Shown: positions 42,494-51,353, numbered from the stretch's first letter. The stretch is DNA of 51,871 nt from Clostridium sp. CAG:762 (GCA_000432575.1 HF996812.1:1-51871), one strand, 5' to 3'. Numbers and translations: made by a program. The notes: a model not told the origin generated them from the letters alone.

Positions 42494-43244
42494 AATACTT
42501 AGTGATTTAAGAAAAATTGATTTAGATATTTCCAACATTTCAGTAGTAAATGGAGTAAAACCAGCAAAAGTAAGCAACAACGTCTTAAGTGGAATAAAGA
42601 ATTTTTATCACAGCCCCACATCAAAAAACAAAAACACCTATCGCGACAGAATAAAAACTCTTTATGATAATTTAAAAGATATCAAACCAGAAAATTTCAA
42701 AGTAAACAACGTAATATACACAAAAAATTACATAGAAAAAGGCATCGCCATTTCATCAAATATAAACTCATTAAAACAGCTATGGGTTGAATTTAGACTA
42801 ATATACAATGAATTTAATGCTGTCAAAAAAATAGAAGTAAAACCAAAAGAAAAAATAGAAAGGGAAATTGAAAACTATATGGAAAATAAAGAAAGTTACG
42901 TTCTATCTAATTTTGACGAATTATTTGATAAACTAAATAAAAAAGTTGATGGTACTTCTAAATACATCAGTGAATTAAAAAACATGAAAGAAAACGTCAT
43001 AACTTCCAGTGGTGTCCTAGAAAACAGCAAAAAACTATTTGAACAAGAAAAAGCCAATTTTGAAAAATACGTAGCCTTAGAAAGACAAAAATTAGAGAAA
43101 GAAAGACAAGAATTCGAGGCCATAAAAAAAGCACAAGATTTAAAAATAGAAAAAGAAAAAGAAAAACTAGACAAAAATTATAAAAGATTACAAGATTTAA
43201 CTGATAAATTTAATGAACAAGTCAGCAAACTAATAAACAAATAA
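42486..43244 (+). CDS. Cytoplasmic coiled-coil protein of unknown function
   Basis: 252 residues. The first ~120 are mixed; from about 165 to the end runs a long Lys/Glu-rich coiled coil (FEQEKANFEKYVALERQKLEKERQEFEAIKK and onward). There is no membrane segment. It is translationally coupled to the DUF1292 gene by overlap and ends in a strong terminator. Family not recognised. Confidence 0.65.
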   Translation: MNEILSDLRKIDLDISNISVVNGVKPAKVSNNVLSGIKNFYHSPTSKNKNTYRDRIKTLYDNLKDIKPENFKVNNVIYTKNYIEKGIAISSNINSLKQLWVEFRLIYNEFNAVKKIEVKPKEKIEREIENYMENKESYVLSNFDELFDKLNKKVDGTSKYISELKNMKENVITSSGVLENSKKLFEQEKANFEKYVALERQKLEKERQEFEAIKKAQDLKIEKEKEKLDKNYKRLQDLTDKFNEQVSKLINK

Positions 43245-43280
43245 CCTATTAACAATAACCAAACTGTTAATAGGTTTTTT
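43243..43280 (+). terminator. Terminator after the coiled-coil gene
   Basis: AACCTATTAACA (43243-43254) pairs over 12 bases with TGTTAATAGGTT (43265-43276), then T4. Confidence 0.9.
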
Positions 43281-43286
43281 CTAATG

Positions 43287-43323
43287 AAAAATATCATCTT
43301 AATTCCTAATAATGATATTTTTT
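43287..43323 (+). terminator. Second tandem hairpin with T tail
   Basis: AAAAATATCAT (43287-43297) pairs with ATGATATTTTT (43312-43322). It is either a backup terminator or, since the next promoter overlaps it, incidental. Confidence 0.55.
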
Positions 43324-43341
43324 CAAAACACAACATATGAT
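43313..43341 (+). promoter_or_regulatory. Sigma-E-like promoter of the yutH homologue
   Basis: TGATATT (43313-43319), 14 bases, CATATGAT (43334-43341). It fits the mother-cell sigma-E pattern (KMATATT, 14-15, CATACAMT) at six of seven and six of eight positions. No sigma-A promoter is visible here. Confidence 0.45.
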
Positions 43342-43356
43342 TAAGTGGGTGATATT

Positions 43357-44295
43357 ATGAAAAATGAAATAAAATATTTTTATAACCTAGAACCACAAGA
43401 AATAATTAATAAAAATAATTATTATTTTTTCATAATCAACAACAACCATTACTACTTTAAAATTTTTGATAACAACATAGACAATATCAAACCTCTAAGC
43501 GAATTAAGCAAAAACATCCAACTAAATCTTAACTATGCCCACGAATTAATACCAAATAAAGATAACAAAATCATTTCCATAATAAATAACATTCCATATT
43601 ACTTATTCAAAATCAACATCACTGCAGATGCCAAAATAAAACTAAGCGACATTAGCAACCTCGCAAATCAAAACATTAATCACAATATACCCTCAGTCAA
43701 AGACACCTGGCCAATACTATGGAGTAACAAAATAGATTACCTAGAATATCAAATAAATGAAATGGGTAAAAGATACCCAATGTTAGTAGACAGCTTCAAC
43801 TACTTTGTTGGCATGGCAGAAAACGCAATCAGTTATGCGAACGACACCATAAGAGAAACAAAACCCACAATATATGATAAAGAAGTCATAAGCCACATTC
43901 ACATAAACACCCATGATACCATGCTAAATTTCTATGATATTTCTAACTTAAAAATAGATCATAAAGCAAGAGATCTAGCCGAATACATAAAAATGTCTTT
44001 TTTTAATAACAACAAAAATATCTTCAACGAACTAAATACATATTTCAAACACAACATGTATACAGAATACGGCATTAGAATGCTATTTGCAAGAATTATG
44101 TATCCCAGTTTCTACTTTAATGAATATGACAACATCATAAATGGCAAACAAAAAGAAGAAAACATTTCCCTAATCATCAAAAAAATCGATAACTACCAAG
44201 AGTATCTAAAAAAAATATATACATATCTAAAAATGTTCTACAACATTCCCAGCATTGAATGGCTAATAAAAAAAAGGATTATTAATCCTCATTAA
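43357..44295 (+). CDS. yutH: YutH-like spore coat protein with protein-kinase-like fold
   Basis: 312 residues. The central block NKIDYLEYQINEMGKRYPMLVDSFNYFVGMAENAI and the C-terminal RDLAEYIKMSFF, YTEYGIRMLFARIMYPSFYF, PSIEWLIKK match YutH, a member of the CotS/APH-like family found in the spore coat. The usual kinase active-site aspartate motif HINTHD is present; catalysis is unproven. ATG 43357 is chosen with GGGTGAT as RBS. Neighbours YutD and YutI and a sigma-E-like promoter agree. The last 14 bases overlap the convergent nfu gene. Confidence 0.72.
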   Translation: MKNEIKYFYNLEPQEIINKNNYYFFIINNNHYYFKIFDNNIDNIKPLSELSKNIQLNLNYAHELIPNKDNKIISIINNIPYYLFKINITADAKIKLSDISNLANQNINHNIPSVKDTWPILWSNKIDYLEYQINEMGKRYPMLVDSFNYFVGMAENAISYANDTIRETKPTIYDKEVISHIHINTHDTMLNFYDISNLKIDHKARDLAEYIKMSFFNNNKNIFNELNTYFKHNMYTEYGIRMLFARIMYPSFYFNEYDNIINGKQKEENISLIIKKIDNYQEYLKKIYTYLKMFYNIPSIEWLIKKRIINPH

Positions 44296-44503
44296 CAACT
44301 TTAACTACTTCTGGAATTTCATTAACAAGAGCCTGTTCAATACCATCTTCCAAAGTTTGAATAGCCATTGGACAATTACTACAAGCCCCGATTAACTTAA
44401 CATAAACGACACCGTTTTCATATCTCTTAAAAACAATATCTCCTCCATCATTTTGCAAATATGGTCTTACCTTATCTAAGACATTTTTAATTTTTTCTTC
44501 CAT
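44282..44503 (-). CDS. yutI: NifU C-terminal-domain protein (YutI/Nfu type)
   Basis: 73 residues, a bare NifU_C domain that carries an Fe-S cluster for delivery. The CxxC in ACSNCPMA supplies the cluster ligands; VRPYLQNDGGDI is the conserved start. RBS GAAGGGATGAT precedes the ATG. It lies 13 bases downstream of the PilB-like gene on the same strand and overlaps the yutH 3' end by 14 bases, a tail-to-tail arrangement with no separate terminator. Confidence 0.9.
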   Translation of the reverse strand: MEEKIKNVLDKVRPYLQNDGGDIVFKRYENGVVYVKLIGACSNCPMAIQTLEDGIEQALVNEIPEVVKVVNED

Positions 44504-44516
44504 GTTATCATCCCTT

Positions 44517-45752
44517 CTATTTGTCTATATTTGACATGGCCTTTTCCATTGCTTCAATATCACTTATCTCATCATCAACTTCGATTAACTTTAGCACCTC
44601 TTCAAATGACGTAAACCCAGCAATTACCTTATATAAACCATCTTGTAAAAGAGTTATAACATCATTACTATACACTAATTCTCTTAAATCCTCTTTCTTA
44701 ACACCAGTACTAATAGCATCTCTAATTTCCTGATTAATTAGTAGCACCTCATGAATAGCAATACGTCCCTTATAACCACCATGACATTCATCGCATCCAA
44801 CACTTTCGTATACTTCCTCGATATTTTTACCTAAAACTGCCTTAAACAATTGCTTCTCATGAGTAGTTGTTTTTCTTATTCTCTTACATTTATCACATAG
44901 TTTCCTAGCCAATTTTTGTGATACAATTCCTGTTAAAGCCGAAGCAAGCAAATATCTTTCAACATTCATATCAAGTAACCTCTCAATAGTATTCAAAGAG
45001 TTATTTGTATGCAAAGTTGACAAAACCAAATGCCCCGTTATTGAAGCCCTAACCGCGATCTTAGCAGTCTCACTATCCCTAATCTCACCAATCATAATAA
45101 TGTTAGGATCCTGTCTCAAAATAGACCTCAACACAGTAGCAAAATCCAATCCAATATCACTATTAACCTGCACCTGATTAATGCCTTCAATATCCATTTC
45201 CACTGGATCCTCTACCGTAATAAGATTAGAACCCTCAACATTCAATTTCTGTAAAAAAGAATATACTGTTGTAGACTTACCACTTCCCGTAGCACCAGTT
45301 ACCAAAATAATGCCATAAGGGGCTGCTAGCATCTTAAGTATTTTTTGATAATTGCTCTCATTAAAATATAAATATTCAATACCTCTCAAACTCATAGAAT
45401 AATCCAAGATACGAATAACTATTTTTTCCCCTCTCTTAGTAGGCAAACAAGACACACGTAAATCCAAATTAATACCCTTCAAAACAGATTTAATTGCGCC
45501 ATCTTGAGGCAATCTTGTTTCCGTGATGTTCATACTGGCCAATATTTTAATCCTCGTAATCAAATTATTTTTATAAGAATTTGGAATAGAAGAATAATTC
45601 TGCAAAACACCATCAATTCTAACCCTAACTCTAAGCATATCTTCACTTGGATCAAAATGTATATCACTAGCCCCGTTATTAATGGCATCAATAATTATCT
45701 CATTAACCACGTCAACAATAGGCATCTTGTTAAAATTAAATGTTTTTAACAT
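44517..45752 (-). CDS. GspE/PilB-type secretion ATPase (ComGA/pilus assembly)
   Basis: 411 residues. Type IV pilus or competence-pilus assembly ATPase acting at the inner membrane. Walker A GATGSGKST at 153-161, the Asp box and Walker B region LRQDPNIIMIGEIRDSETA, the His box STLHTNNS, and a tetracysteine zinc site formed by CDKC and CDEC. It lacks the N-terminal extension of long PilB, as ComGA does. No other pilus genes are in this window, so the partners must lie elsewhere. RBS GAGGGATG. Confidence 0.9.
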   Translation of the reverse strand: MLKTFNFNKMPIVDVVNEIIIDAINNGASDIHFDPSEDMLRVRVRIDGVLQNYSSIPNSYKNNLITRIKILASMNITETRLPQDGAIKSVLKGINLDLRVSCLPTKRGEKIVIRILDYSMSLRGIEYLYFNESNYQKILKMLAAPYGIILVTGATGSGKSTTVYSFLQKLNVEGSNLITVEDPVEMDIEGINQVQVNSDIGLDFATVLRSILRQDPNIIMIGEIRDSETAKIAVRASITGHLVLSTLHTNNSLNTIERLLDMNVERYLLASALTGIVSQKLARKLCDKCKRIRKTTTHEKQLFKAVLGKNIEEVYESVGCDECHGGYKGRIAIHEVLLINQEIRDAISTGVKKEDLRELVYSNDVITLLQDGLYKVIAGFTSFEEVLKLIEVDDEISDIEAMEKAMSNIDK

Positions 45753-45778
45753 AACATCCCTCTTTTCATTCTACGATA

Positions 45779-45807
45779 ATTATACAATAAATAATTTATA
45801 TTATCAA
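45779..45807 (-). promoter_or_regulatory. Promoter of the PilB-like gene
   Basis: On the minus strand TTGATA (45807-45802), 17 bases, TATAAT (45784-45779). Confidence 0.75.
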
Positions 45808-45845
45808 GAAGAAAACAATTTAAACTTTTATTTTTCTTTATGCTC

Positions 45846-45864
45846 TTTGCTACGCTGTTCTAAG
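45846..45864 (+). repeat. Intergenic repeat, copy 2
   Basis: TTTGCTACGCTGTTCTAAG; the first 17 bases equal the consensus of the other two copies. It lies between divergently transcribed promoters. Confidence 0.6.
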
Positions 45865-45905
45865 AATATCAAACACAAACCACAAATTAAATAGCAACAT
45901 ACTAT

Positions 45906-45934
45906 TTGCTTTTTTCTAAAATTTTATTTATAAT
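45906..45934 (+). promoter_or_regulatory. Promoter of the ecfA1-ecfA2-ecfT-truA operon
   Basis: TTGCTT (45906-45911), 17 bases, TATAAT (45929-45934). It leaves a very short leader before the ATG at 45950. Confidence 0.7.
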
Positions 45935-45949
45935 AATTATGTGATATAT

Positions 45950-46756
45950 ATGGACATTATAAAAATAAAAAATTTATCTTTCAGTTATGAAACCAAAGAA
46001 ATATTTAATAACATTAACCTAAATATAGCAAATAACAAAACCACAATGTTAATTGGTACAAATGGCTCTGGCAAATCCACCTTAATCAATATCTTACTAG
46101 GCCTTATCCCTCACCAAGGCACCATTTACATAGATAACATATTGTTAAATAAAGAAAACATTTATGAAATAAGAAAAAAAATAGGATATGTAAATGATAA
46201 AATAGAAGATTTATTTCTAGGCGTAAATGTATTAGATAATCTAGTTTATAACCTAGAAAACTTATGTTACAAAGATGAACTAATCAAAGAAAACTTAGAT
46301 TACATAGTAAACTTATTCAAACTAAATAATATCTTAGATAAAGAATCTTATAACCTATCAAAAAGTAAAAAACAGTTAATCAACATCGCAGCATCACTAA
46401 TACATAAGCCTAACATATTAATTATTGATGAAGGTTTAAACTATCTAAATAAAGAAGATAAAGAAACATTATCAAATGCCATAAAACAATACAAAAATGA
46501 CCAAAACCTAAGCATACTTCTAGTAACACATGACACCAATATAACTATCTTAAGTGATACCATAATCTTGCTAAAAGATGGTAGCATTATTTTCAAAGAT
46601 AATCCTAGTAAATTATATAATAACAAAACATTATTAGAAGAATTAAACATAGAAATACCATTCATAGTAAAACTATCAAATGCCTTAATAGAACAAAAAA
46701 TAATTAATAAAATATATTTAGACAAAAAAGAGCTGGTGAATCACCTATGGAAATAA
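45950..46756 (+). CDS. ecfA1: ECF transporter ATPase EcfA1
   Basis: One of the two ABC ATPases that power vitamin uptake by energy-coupling-factor transporters. 268 residues. Walker A GTNGSGKST at 36-44 is canonical; Walker B with catalytic Glu is D160/E161; the H-loop is H194. The signature is LSKSK (136-140) instead of LSGGQ, and the Q-loop glutamine appears replaced (IGYVNDK). I place the start at ATG 45950 with the preceding GTGAT as a weak RBS; GTG 45941 is the alternative. It overlaps ecfA2 by ten bases. Confidence 0.88.
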   Translation: MDIIKIKNLSFSYETKEIFNNINLNIANNKTTMLIGTNGSGKSTLINILLGLIPHQGTIYIDNILLNKENIYEIRKKIGYVNDKIEDLFLGVNVLDNLVYNLENLCYKDELIKENLDYIVNLFKLNNILDKESYNLSKSKKQLINIAASLIHKPNILIIDEGLNYLNKEDKETLSNAIKQYKNDQNLSILLVTHDTNITILSDTIILLKDGSIIFKDNPSKLYNNKTLLEELNIEIPFIVKLSNALIEQKIINKIYLDKKELVNHLWK

Positions 46757-47550
46757 GACTTAACAACCTAACATACATAAAAGACAAAAAGGAAATTCTA
46801 AACAACATTAACTATACATTCACCGAAGGCCTCACCGCCATTATGGGCTACTCATGTGGCAAAAGTACCATACTAAAATTAATTAACTACCTAGATAAAC
46901 CCACCAGAGGCCAAATATATATTAATAACATAAAACTAGAAAAAGGCATTAACATTAAGAAAATAAGACCTAAAATAGGTTATTTACCACAAGAAAAAGA
47001 AACAAGTTTTTTTAACCAAACCGTATATGAAGAAGTATCATTTGGTTTAAAACACTTCAAAATAAAAGACGACCATCAAAAAAAAGTAAGTGAAACTCTA
47101 AAACTAGTAGGATTAAATGATAATTACCTAAATATGAATCCATTTAACCTCAGCAGTGGTGAGAAAACAAAATTAGCCCTTGCTTGCCTATTAGTAACTA
47201 ATCCTGAAATCATCCTCTTAGATGAACCCACTATAGGACTTGATAACCAAAGCAAAAAAAATCTTATTAACCTACTAAATAGACTAAAAACAAATAAAAT
47301 CATTATAATAAATATTAATGATATCGAATTTATTAGTAAAATAACCAACAATATCATGGTTATGGACAAAGGCAATATCATTCACCAAGGAACCCTAGAA
47401 GACTTATACAAAAGTAACATAGATAACTTATCTCTACCAGCCGAATTAGAATTTATTAAATACGTAAACCAAACCAAAAATATTAAACTTAAATATCATA
47501 ACAATATCAACAAATTAAGTAAGGAAATAAAAAATCATGTCAAAAAGTAA
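46747..47550 (+). CDS. ecfA2: ECF transporter ATPase EcfA2
   Basis: Second ECF ATPase, 267 residues. Signature LSSGE (135-139), Q-loop Q82 and Walker B D159/E160 are intact. Walker A reads GYSCGKST (34-41): the usual GxxxxGKS spacing is one residue short. The H-loop histidine is Asn190 (ININDIEF). Its own nucleotide site is thus probably weak. Overlaps ecfT by 14 bases. Confidence 0.88.
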   Translation: MEIRLNNLTYIKDKKEILNNINYTFTEGLTAIMGYSCGKSTILKLINYLDKPTRGQIYINNIKLEKGINIKKIRPKIGYLPQEKETSFFNQTVYEEVSFGLKHFKIKDDHQKKVSETLKLVGLNDNYLNMNPFNLSSGEKTKLALACLLVTNPEIILLDEPTIGLDNQSKKNLINLLNRLKTNKIIIININDIEFISKITNNIMVMDKGNIIHQGTLEDLYKSNIDNLSLPAELEFIKYVNQTKNIKLKYHNNINKLSKEIKNHVKK

Positions 47551-48256
47551 TTATATATATAAAAATTCCCCAATTCATAAATTAAATTCCGTTCTAAAAA
47601 TAATAGATATTATAATTATTATGCTAAGCATCCTATGTATAAATAAAATAACAGATATGATTATTCTATCTATTTATCTACTCATAATCATTCTACTCAC
47701 CAAAATAAATATTATTAATTACCTAAAAAAAGTATTTAAATTAAAAATACTCATCCTATTCATAATAATAATTAACTTATTACTAAAGAGTAACCCAATA
47801 AACATAATATATTTAGTCGGGAAAGTAATATTATTAGTAATAAACTCCACCATCCTAATGTTCACAACCAAAGAAAAAGATATAACTTATAGCCTAGAAA
47901 TTCTTCTAAGTCCCCTAAAAACAATATTACCAGTAAAAGAAATGGCACTAAGCATCAGTTTATCACTAATCTTCATTCCCTTAGTAATAGAAGAATCTAA
48001 AAATATTATAGACACAGAAGCCAGTAGGGGAATTGATTTTTATAACGAAAACCTTTTAAAAAAACTAGAAAGCATCATGATTTTATTTACACCCATGTTC
48101 ATTCTATCCCTAAAAAGAGCCGATACCATTACCGACATCATGAGCATTAGATTATATCAAGGAAGTAGAAGTTATTACCAATTTAAAAGTATTTCCATAT
48201 TAGATATTGTTATATTGCTAATTAATGTTATAATATTCTTAGTAGTTTGGAGGTAA
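47537..48256 (+). CDS. ecfT: ECF transporter membrane component EcfT
   Basis: 239 residues, several transmembrane helices in the first 110 residues and more near the C-terminus. The coupling helices carry EASRGIDFY (first A-R-G type motif) and RADTITDIMSIRLY, where the second A-R-G motif is changed to SIR. EcfT joins the ATPases to exchangeable substrate-binding S components, none of which is encoded here, so it is a group II (shared) module. Starts inside ecfA2. Confidence 0.85.
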   Translation: MSKSNYIYKNSPIHKLNSVLKIIDIIIIMLSILCINKITDMIILSIYLLIIILLTKINIINYLKKVFKLKILILFIIIINLLLKSNPINIIYLVGKVILLVINSTILMFTTKEKDITYSLEILLSPLKTILPVKEMALSISLSLIFIPLVIEESKNIIDTEASRGIDFYNENLLKKLESIMILFTPMFILSLKRADTITDIMSIRLYQGSRSYYQFKSISILDIVILLINVIIFLVVWR

Positions 48257-48258
48257 TC

Positions 48259-49008
48259 ATGCAAAGATATTTTATAATATTCAGTTATGATGGTACTAAT
48301 TTTAAAGGGTACCAAAAACAAATAAAAGAAAGAACAGTTCAAGGAGAATTAGAAAAAGCCTTAAAAGAAATCAATGATAACAAAAAAGTAGAAGTTCACG
48401 CATCAGGAAGAACCGATGCTGGAGTCCATGCTATAAACCAAAAAGCCCATTTTGACTTAGCTACAAAAATCACCAGTGATAAATTGAAAAAAGCTTTAAA
48501 CTCTATATTACCAAATGACATTTACATAAAAAAAGTAGAAGAAGTAGATGATAATTTCCATGCTAGATTCAATGCCAAAGGAAAAGAATACATTTACCTA
48601 ATCAACATGGGAGAATATAACCCAATAGAAAGAAACTATGTTTATCAGTATAACAAAAAATTAGACACCGTAGAAATGGAAAGAGCAATGAAGTATTTAG
48701 AAGGCACCCATGATTTTAGAGCATTTACAAAAATAGACAAAGACGAACCCAAAGAAGATTATGTAAGAACCATATCTCAAACCAATTTAATTAGAGATAT
48801 CAAAGATGTAAACCGATTAACACTAGTTTTTGTAGGAACTGGGTTCCTAAGATATATGGTAAGAAACATGGTTGGTACATTAATTGAAATAGGCGAAGGT
48901 AAAAGAAAAAGTGAAGAAATGATAGATATCTTAAACAGTAAAGATAGAATTAACGCTGGAAAAACAGCCAATCCAGAAGGACTTTACCTAAAAAATGTTT
49001 TTTACTAG
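48259..49008 (+). CDS. truA: tRNA pseudouridine(38-40) synthase
   Basis: 249 residues. Isomerises uridines in the anticodon arm. The catalytic aspartate sits in GRTDAGVHA; FSYDGTNFKGYQKQ near the start and GTGFLRYMVRNMVGTL later are diagnostic. The ATG at 48259 follows TTGGAGGT; it starts two bases after ecfT. The ecf-truA order is common in Firmicutes, usually followed by rplM-rpsI, as here after one extra gene. Confidence 0.97.
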   Translation: MQRYFIIFSYDGTNFKGYQKQIKERTVQGELEKALKEINDNKKVEVHASGRTDAGVHAINQKAHFDLATKITSDKLKKALNSILPNDIYIKKVEEVDDNFHARFNAKGKEYIYLINMGEYNPIERNYVYQYNKKLDTVEMERAMKYLEGTHDFRAFTKIDKDEPKEDYVRTISQTNLIRDIKDVNRLTLVFVGTGFLRYMVRNMVGTLIEIGEGKRKSEEMIDILNSKDRINAGKTANPEGLYLKNVFY

Positions 49009-49036
49009 TTGTAAGTAAATAAATAAAATAGTATAA
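49009..49036 (+). promoter_or_regulatory. Promoter of the zinc-ribbon/SH3 gene
   Basis: TTGTAA (49009-49014), 16 bases, TATAAT (49031-49036). Confidence 0.65.
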
Positions 49037-49060
49037 TATTCTCAAGTAGGAAGTGATTGT

Positions 49061-50746
49061 ATGGCCTTAATAAAATGTCTTGAATGTGGAAATGAAGTAA
49101 GTGATAAAGCACCCATCTGCCCTCATTGTGGTATTAAAATTAACAAAACAACCAAAGAACAAACAGAAAGTAAACAAAATAGTAAAGACATAACAAAAAT
49201 TATAGAAAAAATAAATATACCAAACACCATAACATATTTTAGTATATCATTTATCTTATTTCTATTAATAATATTACCATTAAACTATGGTCTAACAGTA
49301 GATAAAAATTATAATGTTTTTGAATTATTTCGTTATGAATTAAAAGATTTATTCATGCCATTATTTATCTATGGAATAATAATATTTATCTCATTCATTA
49401 TGTCAATTGTCTCAAAAAGAGCAGGAAAGTTTGCTAAAGTAGGGTATTTAATTGCCCTAGGCATATTAATTTCAATATCATATCAAGCAACACAAAATAA
49501 TATAATATTAACCCACATATATTCCATAATGTATGCTCTAACTAGCATTTTAGTATTTCTTCCAAACAAAACCAATTTAAAGCAAATTTCAGTTGATGAA
49601 GATGAAGAAGAAATAACAAAAATCGAAGAAAATAACATCCTAAAAGAAGAATATCATAACAAAAAGATATCTAAAAGAGAAATAATAATAACCACCTTAA
49701 TATTTCTATCAGTACTATCTATTGGAGTATTTACAAGTATTAAATTTACCAGCAAAAATATTAAGAATAATATATCACTAAACGAACTAACTAGTTTAAA
49801 ATATTTGAACAAGAATGAAATACTATATACCAAAATAACGAATGAATACATTAACGTTAGAAAAAAAACAGATACAACCTCTAAAAAAATAGGAGAAGTA
49901 ATAAAAGACGATATTTATCAAGTAATTGATATAGATAAATATAATAACATCATATGGTATAAAATAAAAGATAAAGAAAACAACGAAGGATACATTGCAG
50001 GAATGCTTAAAGGGGAATGGTATGTTTCTCTATTCAAAAAACAAGAAAATATAGAATTATCAACCATTAAAATCATCACCAATGAAGATAACAAAGAAGA
50101 ACAAGAAAATAATTCAAATAATAATACTGATAACACTCCAGCAACACCAAATAATAATTCAAATAACCAAAGTAATAATAACAATACAAATAAAAACAAT
50201 AATAATAAAAATAATAATAAAAATAATAATAAAAATAATAATAAAAATAATAACAATAACAATAACAATAACAACAATAACAATAACAATAACAATAATC
50301 CAAGCAAACCATCGACACCTACAGAAACACCAACAACCGAAAGCAACAATAATGAACAAGAAAATATAAAAAAACAATATTTAAAAGAAGTAGAAGCTGA
50401 AAATTTAAGATACGAAAAAGAAGTTAAAAAGATAAAAGAAGATTATGATTTATACGAGTTAGATGCAAAAGATAAAATGGCTGATGCCAAATATTTTGCA
50501 AGTTTCTATGGTGGATTATATTATGGCACCCAAAGAGACTATGAAAAAGAATATCAAAAATTAATGGAATCGGGAAATTATGAAAAAGCAGATAACCTAT
50601 CATCAAGATGGGAATGCACAAAAGAGTATAGAAAATGGGACGATTATTTAAAAGGTCTTCCTCAAGAAGAACAAAATTATTTAAAAAAAAGAGAAAAAAA
50701 TCATAATGATATTCTAAACGAATTAAAGAAAAAATATAATCAATAG
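49061..50746 (+). CDS. Membrane protein with zinc ribbon, SH3b domain and poly-Asn linker
   Basis: 561 residues. An N-terminal zinc ribbon (CLECGNEVSDKAPICPHCG, two CxxC pairs) faces the cytoplasm. Several transmembrane helices lie at about 62-165 and one at 206-225. An SH3b domain follows at about 264-325 (YINVRKKTDTTSKKIGEV, WYKIKDKENNEGYIAG). A low-complexity linker almost entirely of Asn and Lys spans about 345-413, and a charged helical tail ends the protein. The SH3b domain probably touches the cell wall. It is inserted between truA and rplM, where many relatives have nothing. RBS GTAGGAAGTG. Confidence 0.7.
   Translation: MALIKCLECGNEVSDKAPICPHCGIKINKTTKEQTESKQNSKDITKIIEKINIPNTITYFSISFILFLLIILPLNYGLTVDKNYNVFELFRYELKDLFMPLFIYGIIIFISFIMSIVSKRAGKFAKVGYLIALGILISISYQATQNNIILTHIYSIMYALTSILVFLPNKTNLKQISVDEDEEEITKIEENNILKEEYHNKKISKREIIITTLIFLSVLSIGVFTSIKFTSKNIKNNISLNELTSLKYLNKNEILYTKITNEYINVRKKTDTTSKKIGEVIKDDIYQVIDIDKYNNIIWYKIKDKENNEGYIAGMLKGEWYVSLFKKQENIELSTIKIITNEDNKEEQENNSNNNTDNTPATPNNNSNNQSNNNNTNKNNNNKNNNKNNNKNNNKNNNNNNNNNNNNNNNNNNPSKPSTPTETPTTESNNNEQENIKKQYLKEVEAENLRYEKEVKKIKEDYDLYELDAKDKMADAKYFASFYGGLYYGTQRDYEKEYQKLMESGNYEKADNLSSRWECTKEYRKWDDYLKGLPQEEQNYLKKREKNHNDILNELKKKYNQ
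50150..50300 (+). repeat. AAT/AAC trinucleotide tract coding for poly-Asn
   Basis: About 150 bases made of AAT, AAC and AAA codons. It includes four tandem repeats of a 12-base unit AATAATAATAAA type and then alternating AAT/AAC. It encodes the Asn/Lys linker of the membrane protein and is a likely slippage site. Confidence 0.85.
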
Positions 50747-50798
50747 ATGCATAAAACTAATAAAAATGATAAATAACGAAAAAAAAGACAAATATTTG

Positions 50799-50827
50799 TT
50801 GACAAAATCCATATTATTTAGTAAAAT
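50799..50827 (+). promoter_or_regulatory. Promoter of rplM-rpsI
   Basis: TTGACA (50799-50804), 17 bases, TAAAAT (50822-50827). Confidence 0.8.
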
Positions 50828-50833
50828 CATAAT

Positions 50834-50900
50834 CGGTACATTTTATATTTTTGCCTGTTCGTATTGGGAACACGGATAGGAGAAAATATTATTAAAAAAT
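50834..50900 (+). promoter_or_regulatory. Probable L13 leader element
   Basis: The ~80-nt leader contains GTTC/GAAC within CCT...AGG around 50853-50881 (CCTGTTC, then GGGAACACGGATAGG). Firmicute rplM genes carry a short structured L13 leader, so this is the expected element; no covariance search was run. Confidence 0.5.
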
Positions 50901-50915
50901 AAGGAGATAGAAAAA

Positions 50916-51353
50916 ATGACAACATTTATGCAAAAAAAAGAAACAGTTGACCGTAAATGGTATGTTATTGATGCAAAAGGAGAATCTTTAGGTAGAGTTG
51001 CAGCCAAAGCAGCACATATGCTAAGAGGAAAGCACAAAGTAACATATACACCACATGTTGACTGTGGAGATTACATTATAATTATTAATGCAAAAGAAGT
51101 TAATTTAACTGGTAATAAGTTAAATGACAAAATCTATTATGACCACTCAAGATATGTAGGGGGCATGAGAGAAAGAACTGCTAAAGTTATGAGAGATAAC
51201 TATCCGGTTGAAATGGTAGAAAGAGCAGTTAAAGGTATGTTACCAAAAGGTAGATTAGGCCGTGCAATGTACAAAAAATTATTTGTATATGCAAATGAAG
51301 AACATCCACATATGGCTCAAAAACCTGAAAAAGTAGAAGTTGGGAGGAAATAA
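50916..51353 (+). CDS. rplM: 50S ribosomal protein L13
   Basis: 145 residues, full length. WYVIDAKGESLGRVAAKAA near the start, HVDCGDYIIIINA and the signature region ERAVKGMLPKGRLGRAMYKKL are typical. An early large-subunit assembly protein. RBS AAGGAGAT. rpsI follows after two bases. Confidence 0.97.
   Translation: MTTFMQKKETVDRKWYVIDAKGESLGRVAAKAAHMLRGKHKVTYTPHVDCGDYIIIINAKEVNLTGNKLNDKIYYDHSRYVGGMRERTAKVMRDNYPVEMVERAVKGMLPKGRLGRAMYKKLFVYANEEHPHMAQKPEKVEVGRK

Noticed and set aside
49918..50377. Long open frames on both strands across the Asn-rich region (poly-Leu, Ile/Thr, Tyr/Cys frames)
   Set aside because: They are shadows of the AAT/AAC repeat, which has no stops in any frame; no RBS, and the plus-strand gene with SH3 and zinc ribbon explains the region.
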